A stretch of 64,000 bases of DNA. Source: Oscillospiraceae bacterium (GTDB taxonomy: Bacteria; Bacillota; Clostridia; Oscillospirales; Acutalibacteraceae). The notes under the pieces are model-generated. The model was not told the DNA's origin, ran no database searches, and was given only the letters and a program-made list of their open reading frames with translations. Positions 37,478 through 47,332 of this stretch are shown here, piece by piece. Each line of letters starts with the position of its first letter. The first letter of the stretch is position 1. The stretch is taken from positions 1 to 64,000 of the forward strand of contig SVPD01000005.1 of assembly GCA_015066045.1 (NCBI GenBank), written 5' to 3'. Position numbers and translations under genes: made by a program.

Positions 37478-39901
37478 ATGATGGAAGAAAAAAACTACGA
37501 AAAAATTTTAAGTGAACTTACCTTGGAAGAAAAGGCTTCTCTTTGTTCAGGTCTTACCTACTGGCTTACGAAGCCCATCGACCGTTTAGGTATCCCGTCA
37601 GTGTGGATGAGTGACGGTCCTAACGGTATGAGAAAGGAAAAGGAATCTGCAGGTACTAACATTATGCAGCCCTCCGAGAAGTCTACCTGCTTCCCCACAG
37701 CCGTTACCACTGCCAGCAGCTGGGATATTAACCTTCTGGAAAAGGTCGGCTCCACATTAGCTGATGAGGCCAGAGCACTCAAGGTTACCACAGTTCTCGG
37801 CCCCGGCATCAACATCAAAAGAAGTCCTCTTTGCGGCAGAAACTTCGAGTATATGTCAGAGGATCCCTTCCTTACAAGCCGTCTCGGCGCCGCATTTGTT
37901 CGCGGTGTACAGAAGGAAAATGTAGGTGTAAGCCTTAAGCACTTCTGCGTAAACAATCAGGAGTTCAACAGAATGTGTATCGACAGTGTAGTGGACGAAA
38001 GAGCCCTTCGTGAAATTTACCTTTCAGCATTCGAATACATCGTAAAAACCGAGCAGCCTAAAACTATTATGTCCTCCTATAACACCTTCGAGGGTGACTA
38101 TGTAGGCGAAAACAAACGTCTCGTAGATGATATTCTCCGTAAGGAATGGGGCTTCGAGGGTATCGTTATTTCTGACTGGGGCGCAGTCAATGACCGTATC
38201 AAGGGTATCAAGGCAGGTATGGATCTGGAAATGCCCGGCAATAACGGTATGAACGATAAGCACATCGTCGAAGCTGTAAAGGACGGCACACTCGATGAGG
38301 CAGACCTCGATAAGTGCGTACTGCGTATGATTAAGTTTGCCTTCGAATGTAAGGAAAATGAGGGCAAGGGTTATCCCATCGACTTCAAGGCACATCACGA
38401 AATCGCCAGACAGGCAGCAGAGGAATCTGCAGTTCTTCTTAAGAATAACGATTCACTTCTTCCTCTGGAAAGAACGGACAGTGTGGCAGTTATCGGTGCA
38501 CTGGCTAAAAAGCTTCGCTATCAGGGCGCAGGCTCCAGCCACATTAACCCGCCCAAGACCGTTTCCTTCGTAGAGGCTATGAAAAAGGCCGGTCAGTCCT
38601 TTACCTATGCCGAGGGCTACAAGCTCAGAGGCGACGGCTACAGTAAAAAGCTCATCGACGAAGCCTGTCAGGCTGCAAAGGGTAAAAAGGCAGTTCTGGT
38701 CTTCGTTGGTCTTACCGATGCTTTCGAAAGTGAAGGCTTCGACAGAACTCACATTAATATGCCCAAGAGCCACGGTATTCTTATCGATGAACTCTCAAAG
38801 GTAAACGAAAATATCATCGTCGTTCTTTCCTGCGGCTCACCTGTTAAAATGGACGAATGGGAATTCAAGGCAAAATCTATTCTCAATCTCTATCTCGGCG
38901 GTCAGGCAGGCGGTGAGGCAGCCTATAATCTTATCTACGGTAAGGTTAACCCCTCAGGTAAGCTGGCTGAAACCTTCCCCTTCAATAACGAGGATAATGT
39001 GGTACATAAATATTTCCCCATGGGACCGAGAAATGTTCAGTACAGAGAAAGCATTTATGTAGGCTACCGCTTCTTTGACAAGGCTAAAAAGACCGTTCAG
39101 TATCCCTTCGGTCACGGACTTTCATATACTAAATTCGAATACAGTGCCATCAAGCTTAATAAGAAAAAGATTAAGGGTGGCGAAAAGCTTTCCGTTTCCT
39201 TCAAGCTTAAGAATGTAGGCGACAGAGCAGGTGCTGAGGTAGCACAGGTTTATGTATGTCCTCCCGAAAGCAAGATCTTTAAGGCTGACAGAGAGCTTAA
39301 GGGCTTTACCAAGGTATTCCTCGAAAAGGGAGAGGAAAAGAAGGTCACTATCGAGCTCGACGAAAGAGCATTCGCTTACTATAATGTAAACATCAACGAC
39401 TGGCACACCGAAAGCGGTGAATATAAAATCATCGTGGCTGCCTCCTCCCGTGACAGCAGACTTTATGCCGCTGTCGAGGTTGAAACAGATAAGCCCGATG
39501 CAGAAGTACCCGACTACACAAAGAGTGCTCCCATTTACTATAATGTGGACTCTATGTCAAGCATTCCCGACAAGCAGTTCGAGACAGTTTTAGGCAGACC
39601 TATTCCCTTTAACGGCGAATATAAAAAGGGCGACCTTACCATCAACTGCTCACTAAGTCAGGTAAAATGCTCACCCTTCGGTAAGGTGCTTTACGGTGTT
39701 CTGTGCGGCGGCGCCAAGGTAGTAGCTCTCTCTGCAGAAAATCCCGCTATGATTACCGAATCCATAAAGACTATGCCTCTTCGTTCCTTCAGCGGATTTA
39801 CAGGCGGTCTGGTTCCTCAGGAATCCGTAGACGGTATTCTCGATCTGTGTAACGGTCAGAAGGGCGGCTTCAAGAGAATAATCAAGGGCTTTAAGAAGTA
39901 A
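37478..39901 (+). CDS. GH3 family beta-glycosidase
   Basis: GLTYWLTKPIDRLGIPSVWMSDGPNGMR...EGIVISDWGAVNDRIKGIKAGMDLEMPG; C-terminal FnIII-like domain. Confidence 0.93.
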   Translation: MMEEKNYEKILSELTLEEKASLCSGLTYWLTKPIDRLGIPSVWMSDGPNGMRKEKESAGTNIMQPSEKSTCFPTAVTTASSWDINLLEKVGSTLADEARALKVTTVLGPGINIKRSPLCGRNFEYMSEDPFLTSRLGAAFVRGVQKENVGVSLKHFCVNNQEFNRMCIDSVVDERALREIYLSAFEYIVKTEQPKTIMSSYNTFEGDYVGENKRLVDDILRKEWGFEGIVISDWGAVNDRIKGIKAGMDLEMPGNNGMNDKHIVEAVKDGTLDEADLDKCVLRMIKFAFECKENEGKGYPIDFKAHHEIARQAAEESAVLLKNNDSLLPLERTDSVAVIGALAKKLRYQGAGSSHINPPKTVSFVEAMKKAGQSFTYAEGYKLRGDGYSKKLIDEACQAAKGKKAVLVFVGLTDAFESEGFDRTHINMPKSHGILIDELSKVNENIIVVLSCGSPVKMDEWEFKAKSILNLYLGGQAGGEAAYNLIYGKVNPSGKLAETFPFNNEDNVVHKYFPMGPRNVQYRESIYVGYRFFDKAKKTVQYPFGHGLSYTKFEYSAIKLNKKKIKGGEKLSVSFKLKNVGDRAGAEVAQVYVCPPESKIFKADRELKGFTKVFLEKGEEKKVTIELDERAFAYYNVNINDWHTESGEYKIIVAASSRDSRLYAAVEVETDKPDAEVPDYTKSAPIYYNVDSMSSIPDKQFETVLGRPIPFNGEYKKGDLTINCSLSQVKCSPFGKVLYGVLCGGAKVVALSAENPAMITESIKTMPLRSFSGFTGGLVPQESVDGILDLCNGQKGGFKRIIKGFKK

Positions 39902-39917
39902 AATATTAATATAAAAC

Positions 39918-39946
39918 AGGAAAGGCTCTATCACAGAGCCTTCCTT
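39918..39946 (+). terminator. Intrinsic terminator after GH3 gene
   Basis: GGAAAGGCTCT atcac AGAGCCTTCCTTT. Confidence 0.65.
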
Positions 39947-39965
39947 TATTAAAAGAGGTGTTAAT

Positions 39966-40520
39966 ATGAAAAAGTTTTTATGCATCGCTCTGAGTCTTCT
40001 GATGCTTTTCGCTCTCTCCGCTTGCGGCGGAAATGATGATGAAGCCACAGCTCCCGACGGTACTACGGCGCAGACAGGGGAAAGCAAAGGTCTTCTTTCC
40101 GCCTTTACCGCTGAAACTCTCGACGGAGAACAGGCTGACGAAAGCATATTCGAAGGTAAAAAGGTTACTATGGTGAACATCTGGGCGACCTTCTGCGGTC
40201 CCTGTATCAGAGAGATGCCCGACCTGCAGAGGCTTCATGAGGATTATGCAGATAAAGGCTTTCAGGTGGTGGGCATCGTCTGTGATGTTTACGATGAAAG
40301 CGGTGTAGAGGACGCTAAGGATATAGAGGAGGCCACGGGCGTAAAATATGTAAGCCTTCTGCCGTCCGCCTCTCTTAATGAGGCTAAGCTTAAGAATGTG
40401 ACCTCTGTTCCGGAAACTCTCTTCGTAAATGAAAAGGGTGAGCTGATAGCAGGTCCGTACATCGGCTCTAACAGTTATGAGGGCTGGGCAGCGATTATCG
40501 AGGATGTATTATCTGAGTAA
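39966..40520 (+). CDS. TlpA-like thioredoxin-fold lipoprotein
   Basis: Lipobox LSAC; VTMVNIWATFCGPCIREMPDLQRLHEDY. Confidence 0.9.
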   Translation: MKKFLCIALSLLMLFALSACGGNDDEATAPDGTTAQTGESKGLLSAFTAETLDGEQADESIFEGKKVTMVNIWATFCGPCIREMPDLQRLHEDYADKGFQVVGIVCDVYDESGVEDAKDIEEATGVKYVSLLPSASLNEAKLKNVTSVPETLFVNEKGELIAGPYIGSNSYEGWAAIIEDVLSE

Positions 40521-40532
40521 GTATAAAAAATG

Positions 40533-40562
40533 GGATGTAAAAAACGCAAGTTTTTTACATCC
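40533..40562. terminator. Bidirectional hairpin terminator
   Basis: GGATGTAAAAAAC GCAA GTTTTTTACATCC between convergent genes. Confidence 0.7.
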
Positions 40563-40572
40563 AATTTTTTGT

Positions 40573-41217
40573 TTATTTATTACCCTTGTCTTTATAAAGC
40601 TTGTAGGAATAGGCTACGGGTATGAGAAGCATCGCTATTACTACAGGAAAGAAAATCCACGGATTTTCGAATATGGCAGTAGCACATATAACCGCACCGC
40701 CGATAACCATTAACCATCCCGAAAGACGGTGTGTCTTTACCCAGTTTTCCCCGTCGTTGAGTGTCCAGGGAATCCTGAGACCGAAGGTGTAGTTCTGCTG
40801 CGTTTTCGGCAGATAATTTCCGAGAAGAATGAAAAGCACACCCAGAAGCATTAATACGATAAAGCCTATTTTTATTTTGTTTCCGAGAGCATAGGCGTAG
40901 GTCGCACCCATTAATACCAGACTGATTATCGGTATTATCCACAGAACTGTACCGATTGCCTTGTCGGAAATGTTCTTCCTTTTAGGATCGGCGTTAGTGC
41001 CGATTAAGCAAATCAGATGAATACCGAGCATAATAAGAGGCAGACCGAAAACTGCAAAAGCCTTACTGCTATAGCCGTCGGGCGTATTGTCTGTGCCGAA
41101 ATGAGTGGCTATCTCGTCAGGGAGTCTGTTCCATAAAATCAGCCCTGCAAAAATAGGCAGTACAGTTATAACAGAGGTAAAAATAATGGTGCTTTTATAT
41201 TTTTTAAGCATTGTCAC
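40573..41217 (-). CDS. SdpI-family membrane protein
   Basis: WNRLPDEIATHFGTDNTPDGYSSKAFAVFGLPLIMLGIHL...FGLRIPWTLNDGENWVKTHRLSGWLMVIGG. Confidence 0.88.
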   Translation of the reverse strand: MTMLKKYKSTIIFTSVITVLPIFAGLILWNRLPDEIATHFGTDNTPDGYSSKAFAVFGLPLIMLGIHLICLIGTNADPKRKNISDKAIGTVLWIIPIISLVLMGATYAYALGNKIKIGFIVLMLLGVLFILLGNYLPKTQQNYTFGLRIPWTLNDGENWVKTHRLSGWLMVIGGAVICATAIFENPWIFFPVVIAMLLIPVAYSYKLYKDKGNK

Positions 41218-41479
41218 CGTCTCCTTTCAGGTCAGTTATCCAGAGCATAATTTCCTCTAAAACAGAGGCGTTCAGCTCATAGTATATGAATTTACCGTTT
41301 CTTTCATCCCTTATCAGATCGGCCTCTCTGAGCACGGAAAGATGTCTGGAGATAGCCGCACCGGATACAGGGAATTTTTCGACTATGTCACCGGCAGACA
41401 TTTTCCCTTTTTTAAGCAGATTAAGGATTTCACGTCTGGTGGGATCTGACAGAGCCTTAAGCGTATTTTGTAATCCCAT
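41204..41479 (-). CDS. ArsR/SdpR-family transcriptional regulator
   Basis: MGLQNTLKALSDPTRREILNLLKKGKMSAGDIVEKFPVSGAAISRHLSVLREADLI; overlaps sdpI-like gene. Confidence 0.9.
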   Translation of the reverse strand: MGLQNTLKALSDPTRREILNLLKKGKMSAGDIVEKFPVSGAAISRHLSVLREADLIRDERNGKFIYYELNASVLEEIMLWITDLKGDGDNA

Positions 41480-41603
41480 ATCAAAGACCTCCTTTTTATT
41501 TAACATTTAACTTAACTGTTAAATGTATTATAGTACTGCTTTGATTGTTTGTCAATAGGGGAGAGGATAATTTTTTAATTTTTTTAAGAGAAAGCATTTG
41601 GGG

Positions 41604-41680
41604 GGCGGGCCAAGTGACCGCCTGCGGTCAGCCGTGCCCCGACCGGGGCACGGCTCCCTGTATACAGGGCTTGGCCCGCC
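41604..41680. repeat. Perfect cloverleaf / four-way-junction palindromic element
   Basis: 11-bp outer stem GGCGGGCCAAG/CTTGGCCCGCC enclosing three hairpins GACCG-CCTG-CGGTC, GCCGTGCCCC-GACC-GGGGCACGGC, CCCTG-TATA-CAGGG. Confidence 0.85.
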
Positions 41681-41735
41681 TCTCAGTCTTCCGACCTGTA
41701 AAATTGAAGCCGCTTTATTCTTTAAAAAACTTAAC

Positions 41736-41762
41736 GGGGCTGTTGCACCAAGCAACAGCCCC
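41736..41762 (-). terminator. Intrinsic terminator of rnf operon
   Basis: GGGGCTGTTGC accaa GCAACAGCCCC; minus-strand downstream GTTAAGTTTTTT. Confidence 0.75.
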
Positions 41763-41783
41763 GCAAAAGCTCTTTTTATTTTA

Positions 41784-42596
41784 TCAGAAATGTTTTTTGA
41801 TAGTGTAAATATCTATAGCACCTACGGGACAAGCCTCGTGGCATTTGCCGCAGCCGATGCATTTGTCGTAGTCTACCGTGGCGCAGAAATTGTTGATGCT
41901 TACTGCTTCCATGGGACAGGCTTTGACACATTTCATGCAGCCGATGCAGCCTGCTTTACACTGTTTACGTGTCTGTGCACCCTTGTCGTGGTTGCGGCAA
42001 AGAACTGCCGCCTTGGTGGTGTCGAGGGGGAACAGGTCGATGAGCTGTCTGGGACAGGCAGCGATACATTTTTTACAGGCACGGCATTTGTCAGGATTGA
42101 TTCGTGCCACACCGTCGCAGATAAAGATAGCGTCGTAAGGGCACACCTCAGCGCAGTCACCGAAGCCGATGCATCCGTAAACGCAGTTTTTCGGACCGCC
42201 GAAAAGCTGAGTAGCCATTTTACAGGAGTGAACACCACTGTATTCGAGCTTGTCTTCTACATTTGTTCTGTTACCCTGACACATTACTGCGGCTACCATG
42301 GGAGTAATCTTTCCGACTGACAATCCCATTATTTCACCTATCTGTTTAGCCGTATCGTTACCACCGGGAGTACAGAGGTTACATTCGCTCGTTTCACCGG
42401 CAGAAAGGGCGGCAGCATAGCCGTCACATCCGGTGAAGCCGCAGGCACCGCAGTTGGCACCGGGGAGACACGCTCTGATTTTTTCTGCTTTTTCATCTAC
42501 GGGTACGGCGAAAACTATGGAAGCAACAGCAAGACCGAGACCTGCGATAAGTCCGATAACTGCTACGATGACTACGGCAATAATAATCTGACTCAT
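41784..42596 (-). CDS. rnfB: Rnf electron transport complex subunit B
   Basis: CLPGANCGACGFTGCDGYAAAL, multiple CxxCxxCxxxC Fe-S motifs. Confidence 0.94.
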   Translation of the reverse strand: MSQIIIAVVIVAVIGLIAGLGLAVASIVFAVPVDEKAEKIRACLPGANCGACGFTGCDGYAAALSAGETSECNLCTPGGNDTAKQIGEIMGLSVGKITPMVAAVMCQGNRTNVEDKLEYSGVHSCKMATQLFGGPKNCVYGCIGFGDCAEVCPYDAIFICDGVARINPDKCRACKKCIAACPRQLIDLFPLDTTKAAVLCRNHDKGAQTRKQCKAGCIGCMKCVKACPMEAVSINNFCATVDYDKCIGCGKCHEACPVGAIDIYTIKKHF

Positions 42597-42608
42597 TTTA
42601 TTACCTCC

Positions 42609-43202
42609 TTAAGCGAAAATGTTTTCTACTATTCCCGTAAAGCCGAGGAAGGAAACGGAAACGAGAGATGCGGCCACTAAGGTGATGGGAAGCCCCTGCA
42701 TAAACTTGGGAACGTCGCAGCTTTCGAGTCTTTCTCTGACGCCTGCGAACATAACCATAGCCAGCATAAAACCGAGACCTGCACCCATGGAGTTAAACAT
42801 AGACTGGATAAAGTTATAGCCCTCGTCTACGTTAAGGATTACTACACCGAGAACGGCACAGTTTGTGGTGATAAGGGGAAGATATATGCCGAGCGCATTA
42901 TAGAGAGGAGGCATATATTTTTTCAGGATTATTTCGACCAGCTGAACCAGTGCAGCTATAACCAGAATAAATACGATAGTCTGCAGATATTCCAGATCGT
43001 TTTTAACCAGTAAAAATTTATTGATAGGGTAGGTAACGGCCGTAGCCAGTGCCATAACAAATATAACCGCCGCACTCATGCCTACTGCCGTATTAAGCTT
43101 TTTGGAAACACCGAGGAAGGGGCAGATACCGAGGAATTTTGCCAGAACGAAGTTCTGGGTAAGAATAGCCGTTAAAAGAATGGAAAAAAGCTCTTTAGTC
43201 AT
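42609..43202 (-). CDS. rnfA: Rnf electron transport complex subunit A
   Basis: LAKFLGICPFLGVSKKLNTAVGMSAAVIFVM...NCAVLGVVILN. Confidence 0.94.
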   Translation of the reverse strand: MTKELFSILLTAILTQNFVLAKFLGICPFLGVSKKLNTAVGMSAAVIFVMALATAVTYPINKFLLVKNDLEYLQTIVFILVIAALVQLVEIILKKYMPPLYNALGIYLPLITTNCAVLGVVILNVDEGYNFIQSMFNSMGAGLGFMLAMVMFAGVRERLESCDVPKFMQGLPITLVAASLVSVSFLGFTGIVENIFA

Positions 43203-43894
43203 TATTCTGCTACCTCCTTATCTGCGTTCTTTAATGCACAACTCTGTGCCATGGGACAGGCCTCGCAGCCACGGAGCTCTGCTCTGGGCTTACCCTTCTT
43301 TTCAGCCAGACGGTTTACTGCTGCCATAAGAATACCGTAAACGAAGAAGCCGCCCGGGGGAAGAATAAAGATAAGCATAGGATTGTTTTCGAGGAAGGGA
43401 ACGCCTGTACCGAGGAAGGTACCTGCACCGAAGATTTCACGTACGGCACCCATAAGAAAGAGGGCTGCCGTGAAGCCTACGCCCATTCCGAGACCGTCAA
43501 AGGCCGAAGCCAGAACGGGATTTTTACCTGCGAAGGCCTCAGCTCTGCCGAGGATGATGCAGTTAACTACGATAAGAGGAAGATAAACACCCAGCTGCTC
43601 GTCCAGTGAGGGCAGGAATGCCTTTACCGCCATCTGTACTATGGTAACGAAGGATGCGATAACTACGATGTATGCGGGGATTCTTACCTTATCGGGGATA
43701 ACCTTACGCAGTGCTGAAATAACTATGTTTGAGCACACTAAAACGATGGAAGCGGCCAGTCCCATACCGATAGCACTTTCTACTGAGGTAGTGGTAGCCA
43801 GAGTGGGGCAGGTGCCGAGAACGAGTCTGAGAACAGGGTTTTCAGCTATAATGCCCTTTGAAAATTCTTTTCTTAGCTTAGCCATTAGTGCCAC
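43202..43894 (-). CDS. rnfE: Rnf electron transport complex subunit E
   Basis: FSKGIIAENPVLRLVLGTCPTLATTTSVESAIGMGLA. Confidence 0.94.
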   Translation of the reverse strand: MALMAKLRKEFSKGIIAENPVLRLVLGTCPTLATTTSVESAIGMGLAASIVLVCSNIVISALRKVIPDKVRIPAYIVVIASFVTIVQMAVKAFLPSLDEQLGVYLPLIVVNCIILGRAEAFAGKNPVLASAFDGLGMGVGFTAALFLMGAVREIFGAGTFLGTGVPFLENNPMLIFILPPGGFFVYGILMAAVNRLAEKKGKPRAELRGCEACPMAQSCALKNADKEVAE

Positions 43895-44453
43895 CTCCTG
43901 TCATAATCTGTGCGAAAGCATCTGTGATGGTATTTACTGCGCTGACCACTGCCTTGGAGGTAATGGTAGCTGCGGTGATGGCCTGAACGTTCTGGCCGTC
44001 ATTTGAGGTTTTGTTTACGGTGAGCTCACCGCTTTTGCCTGCGAATCTGTCCTTGAAATCGGGCTTTACTGCATTTGCGCCAAGACCGGGAGTTTCACTG
44101 TGCGAAAGGATTTCGATGCCGAGAATGGTACCCTCTTTGTCGAGACCTACCATAACGGAAACCGTTCCGCCGTAGCCCTTGGCGCCTGCGGTGAAGACAT
44201 AACCGATTTCGTTACCGATTTTATCGTAGCCTGTGCAGTAGCTTACGCCGTTTTCAGTGACGGTAACCTCACTGTAGGAGGTGCCGCCGGGCAGAACCAC
44301 ATTACGGCTTGCATTTTCTGTTTCCACTGCGTTGAGAGCTATCTTCTGTGCAGTGATACTGTTTGTGAAGGCTAAGAGGGTGGTGGCGACCAGACAGATA
44401 ACGAGAAGTGCCACTGTGGGGATAAGAACCTCTTTAATGTTCAGCTTTTTCAT
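43878..44453 (-). CDS. rnfG: Rnf electron transport complex subunit G (FMN-binding)
   Basis: GYGGTVSVMVGLDKEGTILGIEILSHSETPGLGANA...AITAATITSKAVV (SGAT-type FMN site). Confidence 0.92.
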   Translation of the reverse strand: MKKLNIKEVLIPTVALLVICLVATTLLAFTNSITAQKIALNAVETENASRNVVLPGGTSYSEVTVTENGVSYCTGYDKIGNEIGYVFTAGAKGYGGTVSVMVGLDKEGTILGIEILSHSETPGLGANAVKPDFKDRFAGKSGELTVNKTSNDGQNVQAITAATITSKAVVSAVNTITDAFAQIMTGGGTNG

Positions 44454-45445
44454 TCTGCCTTGCCCTCCTTTTTTTCTTTAACGTAGCCAAAGGGCTTCGG
44501 AGTAGTAAGGTTTTCGATGTGGGGAACGAGAATGTTCATAAGAATGATGGAGAAGGACACACCTTCGGGAAGAGAACCGAAAATACGGATGATTGAGGTA
44601 ATCAGACCGCAGCCGATACCGAAGATGATTTTGCCCTTTTTGTTAAGGGGAGAGGTGGAGTAGTCAGTAGCCATAAAGAAGGCACCGAGCATCAGACCGC
44701 CGCCTAAAAGCTGGTAAGCGGTAAATTCCAGACTTCCCTTGCCTGTGATAAGCATAAACACGGCTACGGTGCCGATGAAGCAGAGAGGAATGACGGGAGA
44801 AATTACCTTTCTGATTATCAGGTAAAGACCGCCTGCTATGAGAGCCAGAGAGCAAACCTCACCCATTGAGCCGCCGTGGGCACCGAAGAGCATACCCGAG
44901 AGAGAGGGGAGTGCATCGGCCACTGCGGAAATGTCTCCGCCCTCTACACCGGCCAGAACTGCCATGGGGGTAGCAGCAGTTACCGCATCGGGACTCCAGC
45001 TTCCTGCGAAGGGAGCCACCCAGTGAGCCATAGCGGTGGGGAAGGATACCATAAGGATAATTCTTGCCGTCATAGCGGGGTTAACGAAATTCTGACCGAT
45101 ACCGCCGAACATCTGCTTTACCACGACGATAGCGATGATACTGCCCAGAGCACCCATCCATAAGGGGAGAGATGAGGGAAGATTAAGTGCAAGGATAAGA
45201 CCTGTAACCACGGCACTCAGGTCACCGAGAGTATTGTTTCTCTTCATTATCTTACGGCTCACATATTCGGCGAGTACCGCACTGCCGACGCATACGGCGG
45301 TAAGCAGCAGAGCTCTTAAGCCGAAATAGTAGGTGCTCATAAGGAGTGCGGGTATAAGAGCGATGATAACATCCAGCATAATGCCCGTGGTTGTCTCCTT
45401 GGAGCGGACATGGGGAGACGGGCTTACGGTAAGCTTTTTACTCAT
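44450..45445 (-). CDS. rnfD: Rnf electron transport complex subunit D
   Basis: SPSPHVRSKETTTGIMLDVIIALIPALL...MATDYSTSPLNKKGKIIFG. Confidence 0.94.
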   Translation of the reverse strand: MSKKLTVSPSPHVRSKETTTGIMLDVIIALIPALLMSTYYFGLRALLLTAVCVGSAVLAEYVSRKIMKRNNTLGDLSAVVTGLILALNLPSSLPLWMGALGSIIAIVVVKQMFGGIGQNFVNPAMTARIILMVSFPTAMAHWVAPFAGSWSPDAVTAATPMAVLAGVEGGDISAVADALPSLSGMLFGAHGGSMGEVCSLALIAGGLYLIIRKVISPVIPLCFIGTVAVFMLITGKGSLEFTAYQLLGGGLMLGAFFMATDYSTSPLNKKGKIIFGIGCGLITSIIRIFGSLPEGVSFSIILMNILVPHIENLTTPKPFGYVKEKKEGKAE

Positions 45446-46797
45446 TATTTTTTACCTCCTTCTCTTGCGACCTGCTTTGCGAGTCTCATATACTGAACCA
45501 GAGGTCTGCCCGAGGGACAGGCATAGGCGCAGGATCCGCATTCCATACATACCATAACACCTATATCATTCAGCTTTTCGCCGTCCTTTACTCTGGCGTA
45601 TCTTTCGATGAGAGTGGGCATAAGGCTCATGGGGCACACATCCACACATCTGCCGCAGCGGATACACTCTCTTTCCTTTTTAATAAGGTCCTTTCTGTCT
45701 GCGAAGGCTAAAATAGCATTGTTCTGCTTACAGATGGGAGCATTGGTGTCACAGATGGCTATACCCATCATAGGTCCGCCGGAAAGGATTTTTCTCGGCT
45801 CTGATTTGAAGCCGCCGCAGAAGTCGATGATGTCCTGTATGTTTGTACCGATGGGTACACGCAGGTTTTTAGGCTCCTTGATGGCTGAGCCGTCTACTGT
45901 AATAGAGCGGGAAACGAGAGGCTTACCAGTCTCCACATACCGTGCGATAAATGCCAGTGAAGCCACGTTGATAACCACACAGCCCACATCTGAGGGGAGC
46001 TTTCCGGGCGGGATTTTTCTGCCGGTGGCAGAAAGCACCATCATTTTTTCGGCACCCTGAGGATATCTGGATTTGAGAGTCATAAGCTTGATGGTGTCGT
46101 CGGCATCGTTATCACTGTCAGCGAAGGCTTTGAGCTCCTTGAAGGCCTGAGGCTTGTTGTCCTCTATGGCGATGATAATCTGCTTGAAGCCGCAGATGTC
46201 TCTGAGCAGCTCTACACCCTTGATGATATATTTGGTGTTGTCTATACATTCACGGTAGTCTACGGTGATGTAGGGCTCACATTCGGCAGCATTGATGATG
46301 AGAGTGTCAACCTTGCTATCATCGGGAAGATTGAATTTGACGTGTGTAGGGAAGCCGGCACCGCCGAGGCCTACTACACCGGAGGCTCTTATAGCTGCAC
46401 AGAGCTCCTTTTTATTGGTGACCACGGGAGGCTTGATGCCTTCGTAAAGTCTCATTTCTCCGTCGCTTTCGATAGTAACGCCCTTTGTGATTATACCGTT
46501 GGCGAGCTTGATGTCACCCACGGCAGTTACCTTGCCCGAAACAGTTGCATGGATAGGAGCAGATACAAACTTATCACTGTCACCTATAATCTGTCCTACT
46601 GCTACCTCGTCGCCGACCTTGACTACAGGCGTACAGGGTACACCTATATGCTGCTGCATGGAAATGACTACCTTTTCGGGGATAGGAAGTCTTTCCACGG
46701 GCATTTCGGCAGTGTTTTTGTTGTGCGCAACTGCTACACCGCCTCGTCCGCGCTTTACGGCAGTAAGAACTCCGTCAAGCCTTTTGCTCATTTTCAT
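45445..46797 (-). CDS. rnfC: Rnf electron transport complex subunit C
   Basis: VVGLGGAGFPTHVKFNLPDDSKVDTLIINAAECEPYITVD; CIRCGRCVDVCP and CMECGSCAYACP. Confidence 0.95.
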   Translation of the reverse strand: MKMSKRLDGVLTAVKRGRGGVAVAHNKNTAEMPVERLPIPEKVVISMQQHIGVPCTPVVKVGDEVAVGQIIGDSDKFVSAPIHATVSGKVTAVGDIKLANGIITKGVTIESDGEMRLYEGIKPPVVTNKKELCAAIRASGVVGLGGAGFPTHVKFNLPDDSKVDTLIINAAECEPYITVDYRECIDNTKYIIKGVELLRDICGFKQIIIAIEDNKPQAFKELKAFADSDNDADDTIKLMTLKSRYPQGAEKMMVLSATGRKIPPGKLPSDVGCVVINVASLAFIARYVETGKPLVSRSITVDGSAIKEPKNLRVPIGTNIQDIIDFCGGFKSEPRKILSGGPMMGIAICDTNAPICKQNNAILAFADRKDLIKKERECIRCGRCVDVCPMSLMPTLIERYARVKDGEKLNDIGVMVCMECGSCAYACPSGRPLVQYMRLAKQVAREGGKK

Positions 46798-47321
46798 TTC
46801 TCCTTTTCTTTTAAAAATTGATTGATTGTAACCTTGATTTTCGGCAAGACTGCCTCCAGCACCGTGCCTGTCACAAAGCCTGTGACCAGACCGAAAAGAA
46901 GGAGGTATTTACCGTAGGACAGTATGGATGCCGTGCCTGTGATAAAGCAGGCAGCGAAAAGCTGTCCCATGTTATGCGCCGATGCCGACAGGACACCGAT
47001 GCCGATATATGAAAGGGTTTTTCCCTCTCTTTTTATCATAAGACACATTACGGCCGTGCTTAAAACACCTCCGCAAAGGCTCATAACCGCTGCGGTGGTG
47101 CCACGGGTAACGAGAGCGAAAAGACCTTTTATAATTGTAATATATATCGCTCCGGAAAAGCCGTAAAAGGATGCCGTAAACATAGTCACTATGTTCGAAA
47201 GTCCGGGCTTTGCACCGACAGGGAGAAAGGGTATGTCGGGCAGGAGCATATTTTCCGCAAAGCCGAGCACTAAGGCCAGTGCAGAGAGAAGGGAAAGTAA
47301 GGTAAGCTTTTTAGTTTTCAT
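46794..47321 (-). CDS. Gx transporter family / heptaprenyl diphosphate synthase component I-like membrane protein
   Basis: LALVLGFAENMLLPDIPFLPVGAKPGLSNIVTMF. Confidence 0.8.
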   Translation of the reverse strand: MKTKKLTLLSLLSALALVLGFAENMLLPDIPFLPVGAKPGLSNIVTMFTASFYGFSGAIYITIIKGLFALVTRGTTAAVMSLCGGVLSTAVMCLMIKREGKTLSYIGIGVLSASAHNMGQLFAACFITGTASILSYGKYLLLFGLVTGFVTGTVLEAVLPKIKVTINQFLKEKEK

Positions 47322-47332
47322 TTATATTATCC

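Noticed and set aside
41598-42320. 240-aa plus-strand ORF (and 41545..41808)
   Set aside because: Runs through the palindromic cloverleaf and antisense to rnfB; no protein family resemblance
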